In this document: positions 1 through 7,050 of the stretch, piece after piece
Position numbering within the stretch: position 1 is the first letter of the stretch
Layout of the letters: every line of letters begins with the position of its first letter
Origin: RUG12783 sp946409545
Lineage (GTDB): Bacteria > Bacillota_I > Bacilli_A > RF39 > UBA660
Assembly (NCBI GenBank): GCA_946409545.1
Contig: CAMJWT010000015.1
Coordinates: 1-42,121, forward strand
Direction: 5' to 3'
DNA length: 42,121 nucleotides
Program-made: the position numbers and the translations under genes
Notes under the pieces: model-generated
What the model saw: the letters and a program-made list of their open reading frames with translations, nothing else
Told to the model about the DNA's origin: nothing
Databases searched by the model: none

Positions 1-368
1 CTAATTATTTTCTATTTAATAAGAAAAAGAAAGAAAAAGAAGTATATACAATAAGAAATAAAGATAGTGAAGGTTATTTTATAACAGAATCAGATAAAGG
101 TACAAGAATATTAACTACCGAATATTTAAATGGCGTTAGACCATTCTGCTATTTGCGTGATGTTATAGAATATGGTGTTCTTGATGAACAATTAATAGAT
201 CATGATTTATTTATTAAAGTATTAAGTGTTTTTAAAGATTTAAATGATAATAAAATAGATGAAGAAGAAGCCAATAAAAAAGTATTTGAACTAACAGGCA
301 GTGATAATACAATGTTCTTTGATATAAAAACAATATATAAGGTGAAAAAAGATGAAAAAAAGAATTGA
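1..368 (+). CDS. yrrN: U32 family peptidase, C-terminal part (YrrN-like), partial
   Basis: This reading frame is open from the left edge of the window (first full codon at position 3) to a TGA at 366-368, so only about 121 C-terminal residues are visible. They include a hydrophilic stretch ending in a TxYLNGVRPFCYLRDVIEYGVLDEQ-type segment and an acidic helical tail. No catalytic signature lies in this part. I assign it mainly from context: it overlaps by 17 bp a full-length U32 peptidase, and Bacillus has two adjacent U32 genes, yrrN and yrrO, just upstream of greA. The family call is an inference from synteny and general resemblance. It could instead be an unrelated upstream gene. Confidence 0.55.
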   Translation, partial: NYFLFNKKKKEKEVYTIRNKDSEGYFITESDKGTRILTTEYLNGVRPFCYLRDVIEYGVLDEQLIDHDLFIKVLSVFKDLNDNKIDEEEANKKVFELTGSDNTMFFDIKTIYKVKKDEKKN

Positions 369-1545
369 ATTATTAAGTCCAGCAGGTGATTTAGAAAGAT
401 TAAAGATTGCCTGTTTATATGGCGCTGATGCTATCTATATTGGTGGAAGAGAATATAGTCTACGTGCTAATGCCACTAATTTTTCACTAGATGAGATTAA
501 AGAAGCCTGTTCTTTTGCTCACAAACTAAATAAAAAAGTATATCTAACTTTAAATATTGTTTTTCATAATGAAGATATTGAAGGTGTTTATGATTATATA
601 AAAGATGTCGTAGACGCTGGAATAGATGCTTTTATTGTAAGTGACTTATTTATCGTTAATTATATAAAATCTAATTTTGATGTAGAAGTACATCTAAGTA
701 CACAAGCATCAACAACGAATGTTTTAAGTGTTAAATACCTAAAGAATGAAGGAATCGATAGAGTAGTACTTGCTCGTGAAGTTAATCTTCATGATATTAA
801 AGAAATTATTGATGAAACTGGTATTGATATTGAATGTTTTATTCATGGAGCAATGTGTACTTTCTATAGTGGAAGATGTGTTTTATCAAACTATTTCACT
901 AATCGTGATTCTAATCGTGGTGGTTGTGCTCAAGTATGTCGTTTTGATTTTAATATTGATGATGATGAAAATTTCTCTATGGCCGTTAAAGACCTTAATA
1001 TGTCATACTTAATAAAAGATATGATAGAAAGTGGCGTTAGAAGTCTTAAAGTAGAAGGTAGAATGCGTTCTCCTTACTATCTAGCAACGGTACTATCAAG
1101 TTATCGAAGAATTATTGATAGTTACTATAATGGTACTTTAAATGATGAAATAATTAAGAAAGAAAATATTATCTTATCAAGAGTATCTAACAGGGAGAAT
1201 AGTACTCATTTCTATGATCATGAAGCTGATGTAACAGATCAATACTATAATGGTAGACAAGAATTATCTAATCAAGATTATGTAGCTTATGTTATTAAAT
1301 ATGATAAAGAAACAAAAATATGTAATATCAGTCAAAGAAATTACTTTGAAATAGGAGATGACTTAGAAATCATTACCCCTGATATGGAAATAATCCCTTA
1401 TCATGTTGATAAAATATTTGATAAAGATATGAATGAAGTAGATAAAGCTAATCATGCTGAAGAAGAACTAAATTTAATTATTGATCGTGAGATACCAATA
1501 TGTTCAATGATTAGAAAAGCATATTTAGGAGGTAAGGATGAATAA
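352..1545 (+). CDS. yrrO: U32 family peptidase (YrrO-like)
   Basis: This 397-aa protein has the U32 layout: an N-terminal SPAGDLERLKIACLYGADAIYIGG-like TIM-barrel start and the family signature around residues 161-177 (ECFIHGAMCTFYSGRC). Four cysteines (C169, C176, C192, C196) sit in and after the signature. U32 relatives such as UbiU, RlhA and TrhP act in oxygen-independent hydroxylation of ubiquinone precursors or RNA, and some carry an iron-sulfur cluster on conserved cysteines. YrrO/TrhP-type members are implicated in tRNA U34 hydroxylation, so RNA modification is as likely a role as peptide cleavage (inference). The ATG overlaps the upstream gene by 17 bp and the next gene by 8 bp, indicating one operon. 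Confidence 0.9.
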   Translation: MKKRIELLSPAGDLERLKIACLYGADAIYIGGREYSLRANATNFSLDEIKEACSFAHKLNKKVYLTLNIVFHNEDIEGVYDYIKDVVDAGIDAFIVSDLFIVNYIKSNFDVEVHLSTQASTTNVLSVKYLKNEGIDRVVLAREVNLHDIKEIIDETGIDIECFIHGAMCTFYSGRCVLSNYFTNRDSNRGGCAQVCRFDFNIDDDENFSMAVKDLNMSYLIKDMIESGVRSLKVEGRMRSPYYLATVLSSYRRIIDSYYNGTLNDEIIKKENIILSRVSNRENSTHFYDHEADVTDQYYNGRQELSNQDYVAYVIKYDKETKICNISQRNYFEIGDDLEIITPDMEIIPYHVDKIFDKDMNEVDKANHAEEELNLIIDREIPICSMIRKAYLGGKDE

Positions 1546-2659
1546 TCAAATAAAAGAAAACTTTTATAAAAAAGAAGCATTTTTATCAGAATTTGCAACG
1601 AAATCTAATGAAGCAATTAGACTAAAAGAAGAAGAGAGTGACTTTAGAACCCCTTTTTTTCGTGATGTTGATCGAATTATTAATTATTCATCATATACAA
1701 GATATAGTAATAAAACACAAGTATTCTCATTCTTAGGTAATGATAATGTTCAAACACGTATTATTCATGTTAATTTAGTTAGTAAAATAGCTAGAACGAT
1801 AGGTAGAGCCTTACTTTTAAATGAAGACTTGATTGAAGCCATATCTTTAGGACATGATATTGGTCACTGTCCTATAGGACATGTTGGTGAAAAGATTTTA
1901 AATAAAATAAGTTTACAAGAACTTAATGAAGTATTTATGCATAATATTGAAAGTGTAAGAAACTATATGGTTCTTGAAAATGATGGAAAAGGTAGTAACC
2001 TTACAATTCAAGTACTAGATGGTATTATGTGCCATAATGGGGAAAAATTGTTAAGAAGATATACTCCTCGTAAAAAGACAAAAGAAGAATTCTTGAGTGA
2101 TTACTATAAATCATACAAAATGCATCAAGAAAAAGTTGATTTAACACCAATGACGCTTGAAGGTTGTGTTGTCAAAATATGCGATATCATTAGTTATGTT
2201 GGAAGAGACATTGAAGATGCTATAAGACTTGGTTTTGTAAATAGAGAAGAGATACCTTCTAATATTAGTAAAGTACTTGGTAATAATAATAAAGATATTG
2301 TTAATACTTTAGTAACCGATTTAATTAATAATAGTTATGGTAAGGGATATTTAGAATTTAGTGAAGAAGTATATCTTGCTTTAAATGATTTATTTAATTT
2401 TAACTATAAATATATTTATAATAACGCTAATTCTAAAGAAAGACTTGATTATTATAACCTTGTATTTACAAGCCTTTATGATAAATATTTAAGTGATTTA
2501 AATAGTAATAATCTAAATAGTTCTATTTATACTTTCTATTTAAATAAGATGGATTCTAACTATGTATTAGAGACTTCTAATGAAAGAAAAATAATAGATT
2601 ACATCTCATTAATGACTGATGAATTCTTAATTAGAGAATATGAAGCTAATTGTAGGTAG
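1538..2659 (+). CDS. HD-domain dGTP triphosphohydrolase-like protein
   Basis: This 373-aa cytoplasmic protein has HD-superfamily metal-binding residues: an IIHVNLV segment (H77), SLGHDIGHCPIGH (H106-D107, with further histidines) and a later CDIISYVGRDIED segment (D216). The FRTPFFRDVDRIINYSSYTRYSNKTQVF stretch near residues 36-65 matches the R-x-x-x-x-R-D-x-D-R-I-x-x-S-x-x-x-R-x-x-x-K-T-Q-V pattern of dGTPase-like proteins, which cleave dNTPs to nucleoside plus triphosphate. An AGGAGG at 1527-1532 places the start 5 nt downstream, overlapping the U32 gene. It occupies the slot where Bacillus has udk between yrrO and greA. Substrate specificity cannot be read from sequence. Confidence 0.85.
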   Translation: MNNQIKENFYKKEAFLSEFATKSNEAIRLKEEESDFRTPFFRDVDRIINYSSYTRYSNKTQVFSFLGNDNVQTRIIHVNLVSKIARTIGRALLLNEDLIEAISLGHDIGHCPIGHVGEKILNKISLQELNEVFMHNIESVRNYMVLENDGKGSNLTIQVLDGIMCHNGEKLLRRYTPRKKTKEEFLSDYYKSYKMHQEKVDLTPMTLEGCVVKICDIISYVGRDIEDAIRLGFVNREEIPSNISKVLGNNNKDIVNTLVTDLINNSYGKGYLEFSEEVYLALNDLFNFNYKYIYNNANSKERLDYYNLVFTSLYDKYLSDLNSNNLNSSIYTFYLNKMDSNYVLETSNERKIIDYISLMTDEFLIREYEANCR

Positions 2660-2676
2660 ATGTCAACAAAAAAAGA

Positions 2677-2705
2677 TTGACATTTGATGATAAATGTACT
2701 ATAAT
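2677..2705 (+). promoter_or_regulatory. Sigma-A-type promoter for greA
   Basis: TTGACA at 2677-2682 and TATAAT at 2700-2705 are separated by exactly 17 bp, a perfect consensus. The greA ATG at 2731 lies about 20 nt after the expected transcription start. This shows greA is transcribed separately from the genes before it. Confidence 0.85.
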
Positions 2706-2730
2706 TAGGTTTATATTTGTGAGGTGTGAT

Positions 2731-3213
2731 ATGGAAAAAGAAAAAACAAAAACATTATTAACTCAACAAGGATATGAAGATCTAAAAAATGAATTAGATA
2801 ATCTTATCAATGTTAAACGCCCAGAAAATATTAAAGCTATTAAAGATGCTCGTGCCTTAGGTGATTTATCTGAAAATGCTGATTATGATGCAGCTCGTAA
2901 CGAACAAGCTGAACTTGAAGGACGTATTAAACAATTAGAAAAGCTATTAGAAAATGTAGAAATAATAGATGAAAGTAAACAAAGTAAAGATACTGTAGGT
3001 ATTGGAAGTACTGTTGAAATTAAGTATATAGATGATGAAGACGATATTGAAGAATATCAAATCGTTGGTAGTCAAGAAGCTGATCCATTTGCTTTTAAGA
3101 TTTCTAATGAAAGTCCAATTGCGAAAGCCTTAATGACTCATCGTGTTGGTGAAATTGTTGATGTTGAAAGCCCAAATGGTGTTTATCAAGTAGAAATTAC
3201 ATCAATTAGATAA
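2731..3213 (+). CDS. greA: Transcription elongation factor GreA
   Basis: This 160-aa protein matches the usual GreA length and layout. It has an N-terminal antiparallel coiled coil containing LTQQGYEDLKNELDNL and ALGDLSENADYDAARNEQAELEGRI with the acidic tip, followed by a C-terminal FKBP-like domain ending in the VESPNGVYQVEI segment. GreA enters the RNA polymerase secondary channel and stimulates cleavage of backtracked RNA. A longer frame opens at 2677, but that codon lies in the -35 hexamer. The ATG at 2731, preceded by GAGGTG at 2721-2726, is therefore the start. It has its own promoter. Confidence 0.97.
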   Translation: MEKEKTKTLLTQQGYEDLKNELDNLINVKRPENIKAIKDARALGDLSENADYDAARNEQAELEGRIKQLEKLLENVEIIDESKQSKDTVGIGSTVEIKYIDDEDDIEEYQIVGSQEADPFAFKISNESPIAKALMTHRVGEIVDVESPNGVYQVEITSIR

Positions 3214-3231
3214 TATTTCTAAAGAAAATAA

Positions 3232-3260
3232 TTGACAATAATTGATAATTTATATACAAT
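3232..3260 (+). promoter_or_regulatory. Promoter of the first tRNA group
   Basis: TTGACA at 3232-3237 and TACAAT at 3255-3260 are separated by 17 bp. It lies 48 bp before tRNA-Lys, with a strong hairpin between start site and tRNA. Confidence 0.8.
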
Positions 3261-3275
3261 ATTATTGCTATTTAG

Positions 3276-3305
3276 TTAACTCACTACATGTAGTGGGTTA
3301 ATTTT
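3276..3305 (+). terminator. Leader hairpin / probable greA terminator before the tRNA genes
   Basis: A 12-bp stem (TTAACTCACTAC at 3276-3287 pairing with GTAGTGGGTTAA at 3290-3301, one G-U pair) has a 2-nt loop and is followed by TTTTA. It can act as the greA terminator. It also lies downstream of the tRNA promoter, so tRNA transcripts would carry it too. Such a short loop would open slightly in RNA. Confidence 0.6.
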
Positions 3306-3307
3306 AT

Positions 3308-3383
3308 GGGGCGTTAGCTCAGTTGGTAGAGCAACTGACTCTTAATCAGTGGGTCATGGGTTCGAATCCCTTACGCCCCACCA
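3308..3383 (+). tRNA. tRNA-Lys(CTT)
   Basis: Acceptor GGGGCGT pairs with ACGCCCC (3373-3379). The anticodon arm ACTGA/TCAGT encloses the loop CTCTTAA, with anticodon CTT. The T-loop is TTCGAAT. CCA is encoded at 3381-3383. The T stem has one apparent mismatch. Confidence 0.95.
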
Positions 3384-3418
3384 TTTATTATATTTACGAG
3401 AAAAAACGTAAAAAATGC

Positions 3419-3447
3419 TTGCTATAAATGAATTTTTATAGTATATT
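3419..3447 (+). promoter_or_regulatory. Promoter between tRNA-Lys and tRNA-Ile
   Basis: TTGCTA at 3419-3424 and TATATT at 3442-3447 have a 17-bp spacer. It lies 18 bp before tRNA-Ile and would allow the Ile-Asn-Glu genes to be expressed separately from tRNA-Lys. Confidence 0.6.
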
Positions 3448-3465
3448 AATTAAGTATTTGGTTTT

Positions 3466-3542
3466 GGGCTTGTAGCTCAGGTGGTTAGAGCGCTGATCTG
3501 ATAAGTCAGAGGTCGTTGGTTCAAGTCCATCCAGGCCCACCA
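3466..3542 (+). tRNA. tRNA-Ile(GAT)
   Basis: Acceptor GGGCTTG pairs with CAGGCCC. The anticodon stem CTGAT/GTCAG encloses the loop CTGATAA, with anticodon GAT. The D arm is GCTC...GAGC and CCA is encoded at 3540-3542. Confidence 0.95.
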
Positions 3543-3545
3543 TAT

Positions 3546-3622
3546 GCCTCAATAGCTCAGTTGGTTAGAGCACTTGACTGTTAATCAAGGGGTCCTAGGT
3601 TCAAGTCCTAGTTGAGGCGCCA
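3546..3622 (+). tRNA. tRNA-Asn(GTT)
   Basis: Acceptor GCCTCAA pairs with TTGAGGC. The anticodon stem CTTGA/TCAAG encloses the loop CTGTTAA, with anticodon GTT. The discriminator is G and CCA is encoded at 3620-3622. It lies 3 nt after tRNA-Ile. Confidence 0.95.
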
Positions 3623-3631
3623 TTTTTTTTT

Positions 3632-3708
3632 GGCCAGTTGGTGAAGTGGCTTAACACACTGCCCTTTCACGGCAGCATTCATGGGTCCGAATCCCGTACT
3701 GGTCACCA
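3632..3708 (+). tRNA. tRNA-Glu(TTC)
   Basis: Acceptor GGCCAGT pairs with ACTGGTC. The anticodon stem CTGCC/GGCAG encloses the loop CTTTCAC, with anticodon TTC. CCA is encoded at 3706-3708. A run of nine T residues precedes the gene. Confidence 0.93.
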
Positions 3709-3721
3709 TTTTGAAATAAAG

Positions 3722-3743
3722 CCTTGATTATTCAAGGTTTTTA
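3722..3743 (+). terminator. Terminator after the first tRNA group
   Basis: CCTTGA (3722-3727) pairs with TCAAGG (3732-3737) over a 4-nt loop, followed by TTTTTATTAT. It separates the tRNA-Glu gene from murI, although no clear new promoter is visible for murI. Confidence 0.75.
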
Positions 3744-3766
3744 TTATATCCGAAAGGAGAATATAT

Positions 3767-4507
3767 ATGAGAATAGGTATTTTTGATTCTGGTATTGGTG
3801 GAATTAATGTTTTAAAAGAATTAGTAAGAAAATATCCTAATAATGAATATCTTTTTTATGGAGATACATTAAATCTACCTTATGGTTCTAAAACAATAAA
3901 TGAATTAAAAACATATGCATGTAATATTATTGATTATCTTATCAAAAGAGATGTTGATTTAATTATTATTGCCTGTGGAACAATAAGTAGTAACTGTTAT
4001 CGTTATTTAAAAAAGAAATATGATATTCCTATTTTTGATATTGTATCACCAACAATAAGATATATAAAATCTTCTTCTTATAATAATATTGGTGTTATTG
4101 CAACGGAAAGAACTATTGAAAGTAAGATTTTTGAAAAAAATGATAAAGTAAAATTAGTTAAAGCAACAAAGAATTTTGTTAAAATAATTGAAGATGGTAT
4201 TATTGAAAAAGATGAAAAGAAGGAAATTCTTAGTGAATTAAGTTATTTTAAAGATAAAGTTGATTCTTTAGTACTTGGTTGTACACATTATCCTTTTATT
4301 TCGAAAATTATTACTAATTATTTAGATGTACCTCTTATTGATATGGGAGTATGTCTAGCAAATGAACTTGATATTACAAATGGTAGTGAAAAACATATTG
4401 AATTATATTTTTCTTTAATAACAAATAACTTAAAAAATAATATATCAAAGATAATTAAAGATGAATTTACAATTCAAGAATTGGTTTTAAATAAAAAGAG
4501 TAGTTAA
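3767..4507 (+). CDS. murI: Glutamate racemase
   Basis: This 246-aa protein interconverts L- and D-glutamate for peptidoglycan synthesis. The N-terminal motif IFDSGIGG (D7, S8), YGDTLNLPYG (residues 31-40), the first catalytic cysteine in IACGTISS (C70) and the second in LVLGCTHYPF are all present. The usual CNT around the first cysteine reads CGT here: the conserved Asn, which contacts the substrate in characterised racemases, is Gly71. This may be a lineage variant or a changed substrate preference. The protein is slightly shorter than the usual 265-270 aa. A GAAAGGAG site precedes the ATG. The gene sits alone between two tRNA groups. Confidence 0.9.
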   Translation: MRIGIFDSGIGGINVLKELVRKYPNNEYLFYGDTLNLPYGSKTINELKTYACNIIDYLIKRDVDLIIIACGTISSNCYRYLKKKYDIPIFDIVSPTIRYIKSSSYNNIGVIATERTIESKIFEKNDKVKLVKATKNFVKIIEDGIIEKDEKKEILSELSYFKDKVDSLVLGCTHYPFISKIITNYLDVPLIDMGVCLANELDITNGSEKHIELYFSLITNNLKNNISKIIKDEFTIQELVLNKKSS

Positions 4508-4536
4508 ACGTTCTTATCTAAAACATTAATTAGTTA

Positions 4537-4565
4537 TTGACTTAAAATAGAGGTTGTGATAATAT
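4537..4565 (+). promoter_or_regulatory. Promoter of the tRNA-Arg/tRNA-Pro group
   Basis: TTGACT at 4537-4542 and TAATAT at 4560-4565 have a 17-bp spacer and lie 30 bp before tRNA-Arg. Confidence 0.7.
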
Positions 4566-4595
4566 ATTAATGTTTGAAAAGAAACAAACGCATAC

Positions 4596-4672
4596 GCGCT
4601 CGTAGCTCAATTGGATAGAGCGTTTGGCTACGGACCAAAAGGTTGCGGGTTCAATTCCTACCGGGCGCACCA
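4596..4672 (+). tRNA. tRNA-Arg(ACG)
   Basis: Acceptor GCGCTCG pairs with CGGGCGC. The anticodon stem TTTGG/CCAAA encloses the loop CTACGGA, with anticodon ACG (A34 normally edited to inosine, reading CGU/CGC/CGA). The discriminator is A4669 and CCA is encoded at 4670-4672. This tRNA fits the specifier codon of the argS T-box leader in this window. Confidence 0.95.
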
Positions 4673-4686
4673 TTTTATATTTTGAA

Positions 4687-4763
4687 CGAGATGTGGCTCA
4701 ATTTGGTAGAGCATTAGGTTTGGGACCTAAGGGTTGCAGGTTCAAATCCTGTCATCTCGACCA
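4687..4763 (+). tRNA. tRNA-Pro(TGG)
   Basis: Acceptor CGAGATG pairs with CATCTCG. The anticodon stem TTAGG/CCTAA encloses the loop TTTGGGA, with anticodon TGG. CCA is encoded at 4761-4763. Confidence 0.95.
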
Positions 4764-4772
4764 TTTGAAATT

Positions 4773-4799
4773 AAGACTTTCTTAGAAAGTCTTTTTTTG
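4773..4799 (+). terminator. Terminator after the Arg/Pro tRNA genes
   Basis: AGACTTTC (4774-4781) pairs with GAAAGTCT (4785-4792) over a 3-nt loop, followed by seven T residues. Confidence 0.85.
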
Positions 4800-4840
4800 T
4801 TGTAATAATTATAGTATAATGAAAAAAATATGAGGAAAAT

Positions 4841-5350
4841 ATGGAAGAAGAAAAAAGAAGAAAGTATAACTATGGTGAATCAATACCTTTAGATAGTATT
4901 CCCATTGATGAATGTAATGAAGCGCTTCTTGAATTTGCAGATGACTCTCTTGGACTTGAAAAATGTTTAAGAGTTATGTGGATGTATGGATTAAAAACCC
5001 ATTCTTGTTATCCAGGAGATAAGAACATTTTTGATATTGCATATATTGTTATGGAAGAAAATGAAGATGTTTTTGCTTATTTATCAGAAGATTTCTTAAA
5101 TAATGATGGAATAAGAATTAATATTGAAAATAATAGACAAGTAATTAAATTTGCTGGTAATCTTGGTGAAAAGAATAGTGAAATGCTTCTTTTAGCTCAA
5201 AATATTTTAACAGGTAGAAAGAAAAATAGTGAACTCTTAATGGAAAAAATAGGCTTACCATTTCCAGATAGTTGGGTAAGAAGAATACAATTTTATGATT
5301 CTAACAATCTAATGCATTGGAGTGGAAAAGTATTAATAAAAGAGAAATAA
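4841..5350 (+). CDS. Hypothetical cytoplasmic protein
   Basis: This 169-aa protein has no signal peptide and no membrane segment, and I do not recognise its family. It is acidic and mixed alpha/beta, with a notable ALLEFADDSLGLEKCLRVMWMYGLKTHSCYPGD segment (residues about 28-60) rich in Cys and Trp. Its last 30 residues (SWVRRIQFYDSNNLMHWSG) resemble the VERIQFYKKGNVWVSY segment of the next gene's product. TGAGGA at 4831-4836 precedes the ATG and a TATAAT is present at 4815-4820. It has its own short transcription unit right after the tRNA terminator. Function unknown. Confidence 0.8.
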   Translation: MEEEKRRKYNYGESIPLDSIPIDECNEALLEFADDSLGLEKCLRVMWMYGLKTHSCYPGDKNIFDIAYIVMEENEDVFAYLSEDFLNNDGIRINIENNRQVIKFAGNLGEKNSEMLLLAQNILTGRKKNSELLMEKIGLPFPDSWVRRIQFYDSNNLMHWSGKVLIKEK

Positions 5351-5360
5351 TAAAATTAAT

Positions 5361-5389
5361 TTGCTTTTAATAGATAATTTATTTATAAT
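5361..5389 (+). promoter_or_regulatory. Promoter of the 218-aa hypothetical gene
   Basis: TTGCTT at 5361-5366 and TATAAT at 5384-5389 have a 17-bp spacer. The expected start site (about 5396) leaves a leader of only about 15 nt containing GGGGG. This rules out the upstream GTG at 5393 as the start codon. Confidence 0.8.
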
Positions 5390-5410
5390 AATGTGTCATC
5401 CGGGGGAAAT

Positions 5411-6067
5411 ATGACATTTGTAGAATTAACAGATGAAGAAAAAAGAATAGCATCGACTTTTGTTCAGGTATGGGGTGAAAGAAATTTTAGTCCCATAAAT
5501 ATTAATGGAAAGTCTGGTAATAATATATCAAAACTTGATGGTATGTGGGCAATTGTAACATACATTAATGATGAAATATATTATTATAAGGAATTTGAAA
5601 CTCAATATGAAGCTTGTATAGCTTATTTTAATTGGCTAGATCCTGATAATGCTCATTATTGTAAAATGGTATTTGATGAATTAATAAATGATAAATCAAA
5701 AACTTTACCTAAACCTAAATATGTTAAATATGAAGATTTATCTGAGAATGAAAAAGTTATTTTAGATGTTTGTCTTAAACTACTCGATGATTCTGGTGAT
5801 TTATACACTCATGTAGTGTATCCAGAAAGGGAAGATGAAGTTGATCGTTTTGTCGAAAGAATTCAATTCTATAAAAAAGGTAATGTTTGGGTATCATATA
5901 TTTTAGAACGAAATGAAATAGGTGGTTATCGTGAATATTACACTTTATATTCTTTATGCATCGATATGTTTGAAGCTCTTGAAAAAAGTCATACTGACTA
6001 CTGTTTAAGTAATTTTCCAATAATGGTTCAAAAAGCTTTAGAAAATCATCATATAAGAAGAAAATAA
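5411..6067 (+). CDS. Hypothetical protein with an internal duplication
   Basis: This 218-aa soluble protein has no recognised family. The two halves look related. Each begins with L-[TS]-[DE]-x-E-K (residues 7-12 and about 107-112). Each then has a Trp-containing strand leading to an E-I-Y-Y-Y-K-E-F-E-T-x-Y-x-x-C-I-A-x-F type segment (about residues 53-75 versus 165-187) that ends in a YC pair. This suggests tandem duplication of a domain of about 100 aa. ATG 5411 is chosen over the in-frame GTG at 5393 because GGGGG lies 4 nt before it and the promoter start site falls between them. A terminator overlaps its stop, so it is monocistronic. Confidence 0.8.
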   Translation: MTFVELTDEEKRIASTFVQVWGERNFSPININGKSGNNISKLDGMWAIVTYINDEIYYYKEFETQYEACIAYFNWLDPDNAHYCKMVFDELINDKSKTLPKPKYVKYEDLSENEKVILDVCLKLLDDSGDLYTHVVYPEREDEVDRFVERIQFYKKGNVWVSYILERNEIGGYREYYTLYSLCIDMFEALEKSHTDYCLSNFPIMVQKALENHHIRRK

Positions 6068-6088
6068 CAGGATTAGTCCTGTTTTTTT
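6066..6088 (+). terminator. Terminator
   Basis: ACAGGA (6067-6072) pairs with TCCTGT (6077-6082) over TTAG, followed by a T run. The stem begins in the stop codon of the preceding gene. Confidence 0.85.
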
Positions 6089-6110
6089 ATAATAAAAAAT
6101 ATTATATTTA

Positions 6111-6139
6111 TTGAATGTAATTAATCTAATTGATATAAT
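6111..6139 (+). promoter_or_regulatory. Promoter of the 6157-9052 surface operon
   Basis: TTGAAT at 6111-6116 and TATAAT at 6134-6139 have a 17-bp spacer, with an extended TGA immediately before the -10. Confidence 0.85.
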
Positions 6140-6156
6140 TTAATTGTGAGGATAAG

Positions 6157-6753
6157 ATGAAAAATAAAAATAAAGAAGCTTTAATTATGATTATATGTGG
6201 GGTTATAATGGTAATAACTTTGGTTGTTATAATATCTATTAAACCAGAGAATAAACAAGTTTCTAGTAATAACACAGTTGAATCATTAAGTAATACTGTA
6301 GATTTAGATGGATTTGATGAAAGTGATTTAATTATTGAAAACTTACCATTTATTAGATTAAATTATTATGATGAAGAAACAAATGAAAGATATGGAACAA
6401 TGATTACTTTTGATGGAAGTATTTATAAATATTCATTTAATGAAATAACAGTTAATTATCCTGATAGTGATCGTTTTATCGTTAATCAAACATTATATTT
6501 TGATAATTTAATTGATGAAGTTGGTACAATATCAAATGAAGATTTAGAATCACTAAGATATTATTCTGAAAATATAAAGTATGAATATGATACTGAAGAA
6601 CCTGTTTTTGATACAATAGGTAATTCTATTAGTATTACTAACTATGCTGATGAAAGTAATATTGTTTTAGTTAATTCTGATGGAATAAAAAATACTAATG
6701 AAAATACAGATACGATATTAGATATTTTATCTAAATATAATATAAGTTTATAA
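6157..6753 (+). CDS. Membrane-anchored hypothetical protein
   Basis: This 198-aa protein has a short positive N-terminus, one hydrophobic segment at about residues 9-29 and an acidic, probably extracytoplasmic domain of about 165 residues. There is no lipobox cysteine, so it is likely an uncleaved N-terminal anchor. The outer domain (FIRLNYYDEETNERYGTMITFDGSIYKYS and following) is beta-rich, but I do not recognise it. It is the first gene of an operon with a small membrane protein (gap 2 bp), a beta-helix-like surface protein and another anchored protein. This places it in an envelope function (inference). Confidence 0.8.
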   Translation: MKNKNKEALIMIICGVIMVITLVVIISIKPENKQVSSNNTVESLSNTVDLDGFDESDLIIENLPFIRLNYYDEETNERYGTMITFDGSIYKYSFNEITVNYPDSDRFIVNQTLYFDNLIDEVGTISNEDLESLRYYSENIKYEYDTEEPVFDTIGNSISITNYADESNIVLVNSDGIKNTNENTDTILDILSKYNISL

Positions 6754-6755
6754 TT

Positions 6756-7031
6756 ATGTTTAATCGAAGTAATATTCCTAAATTTAAGAATTTAAATAAA
6801 ATAGAGAAAATTATTTTTATAATTTCTCTTTTATTTACAATCATTTCTATAATATTGATGGTTTTATATAAAATAAAAGTATTTAAAGTTGATATATGGC
6901 CATTTGCTTTTGCTATTACGTCACTTTTATTATCTATTTTATATTTTAAGTATGATCGTATTACATCAATGGTTGGTTTCTTATTAATGTTTTTATTTAT
7001 TGGAATGGGTTTAAAATATTTAGGCTTGTAA
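6756..7031 (+). CDS. Small integral membrane protein
   Basis: This 91-aa protein has three predicted membrane helices (about residues 19-40, 46-66 and 70-89) and a positive N-terminus (KFKNLNKIEK). It lies 2 bp after the preceding gene and 19 bp before the beta-helix protein gene. No family was recognised. It could be a membrane partner of the surface proteins encoded around it. The reverse strand also has a 104-aa open frame here, but it lacks a start context and runs against the operon. Confidence 0.7.
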   Translation: MFNRSNIPKFKNLNKIEKIIFIISLLFTIISIILMVLYKIKVFKVDIWPFAFAITSLLLSILYFKYDRITSMVGFLLMFLFIGMGLKYLGL

Positions 7032-7050
7032 TGAGAAAGGAGCAATGTTA

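Noticed and set aside
3384..3418. Hairpin TTTACG...CGTAAA after tRNA-Lys as a terminator
   Set aside because: The stem is weak, and it is followed by A residues rather than T, so it is not a convincing terminator.
5393..5410. GTG start for the 218-aa hypothetical protein
   Set aside because: It lies before the expected transcription start and before the GGGGG ribosome binding site that serves ATG 5411.
6731..7045. 104-codon minus-strand open frame opposite the small membrane protein gene
   Set aside because: It mirrors an AT-rich membrane-protein gene and has no promoter or ribosome binding site; the plus-strand frame fits the operon.
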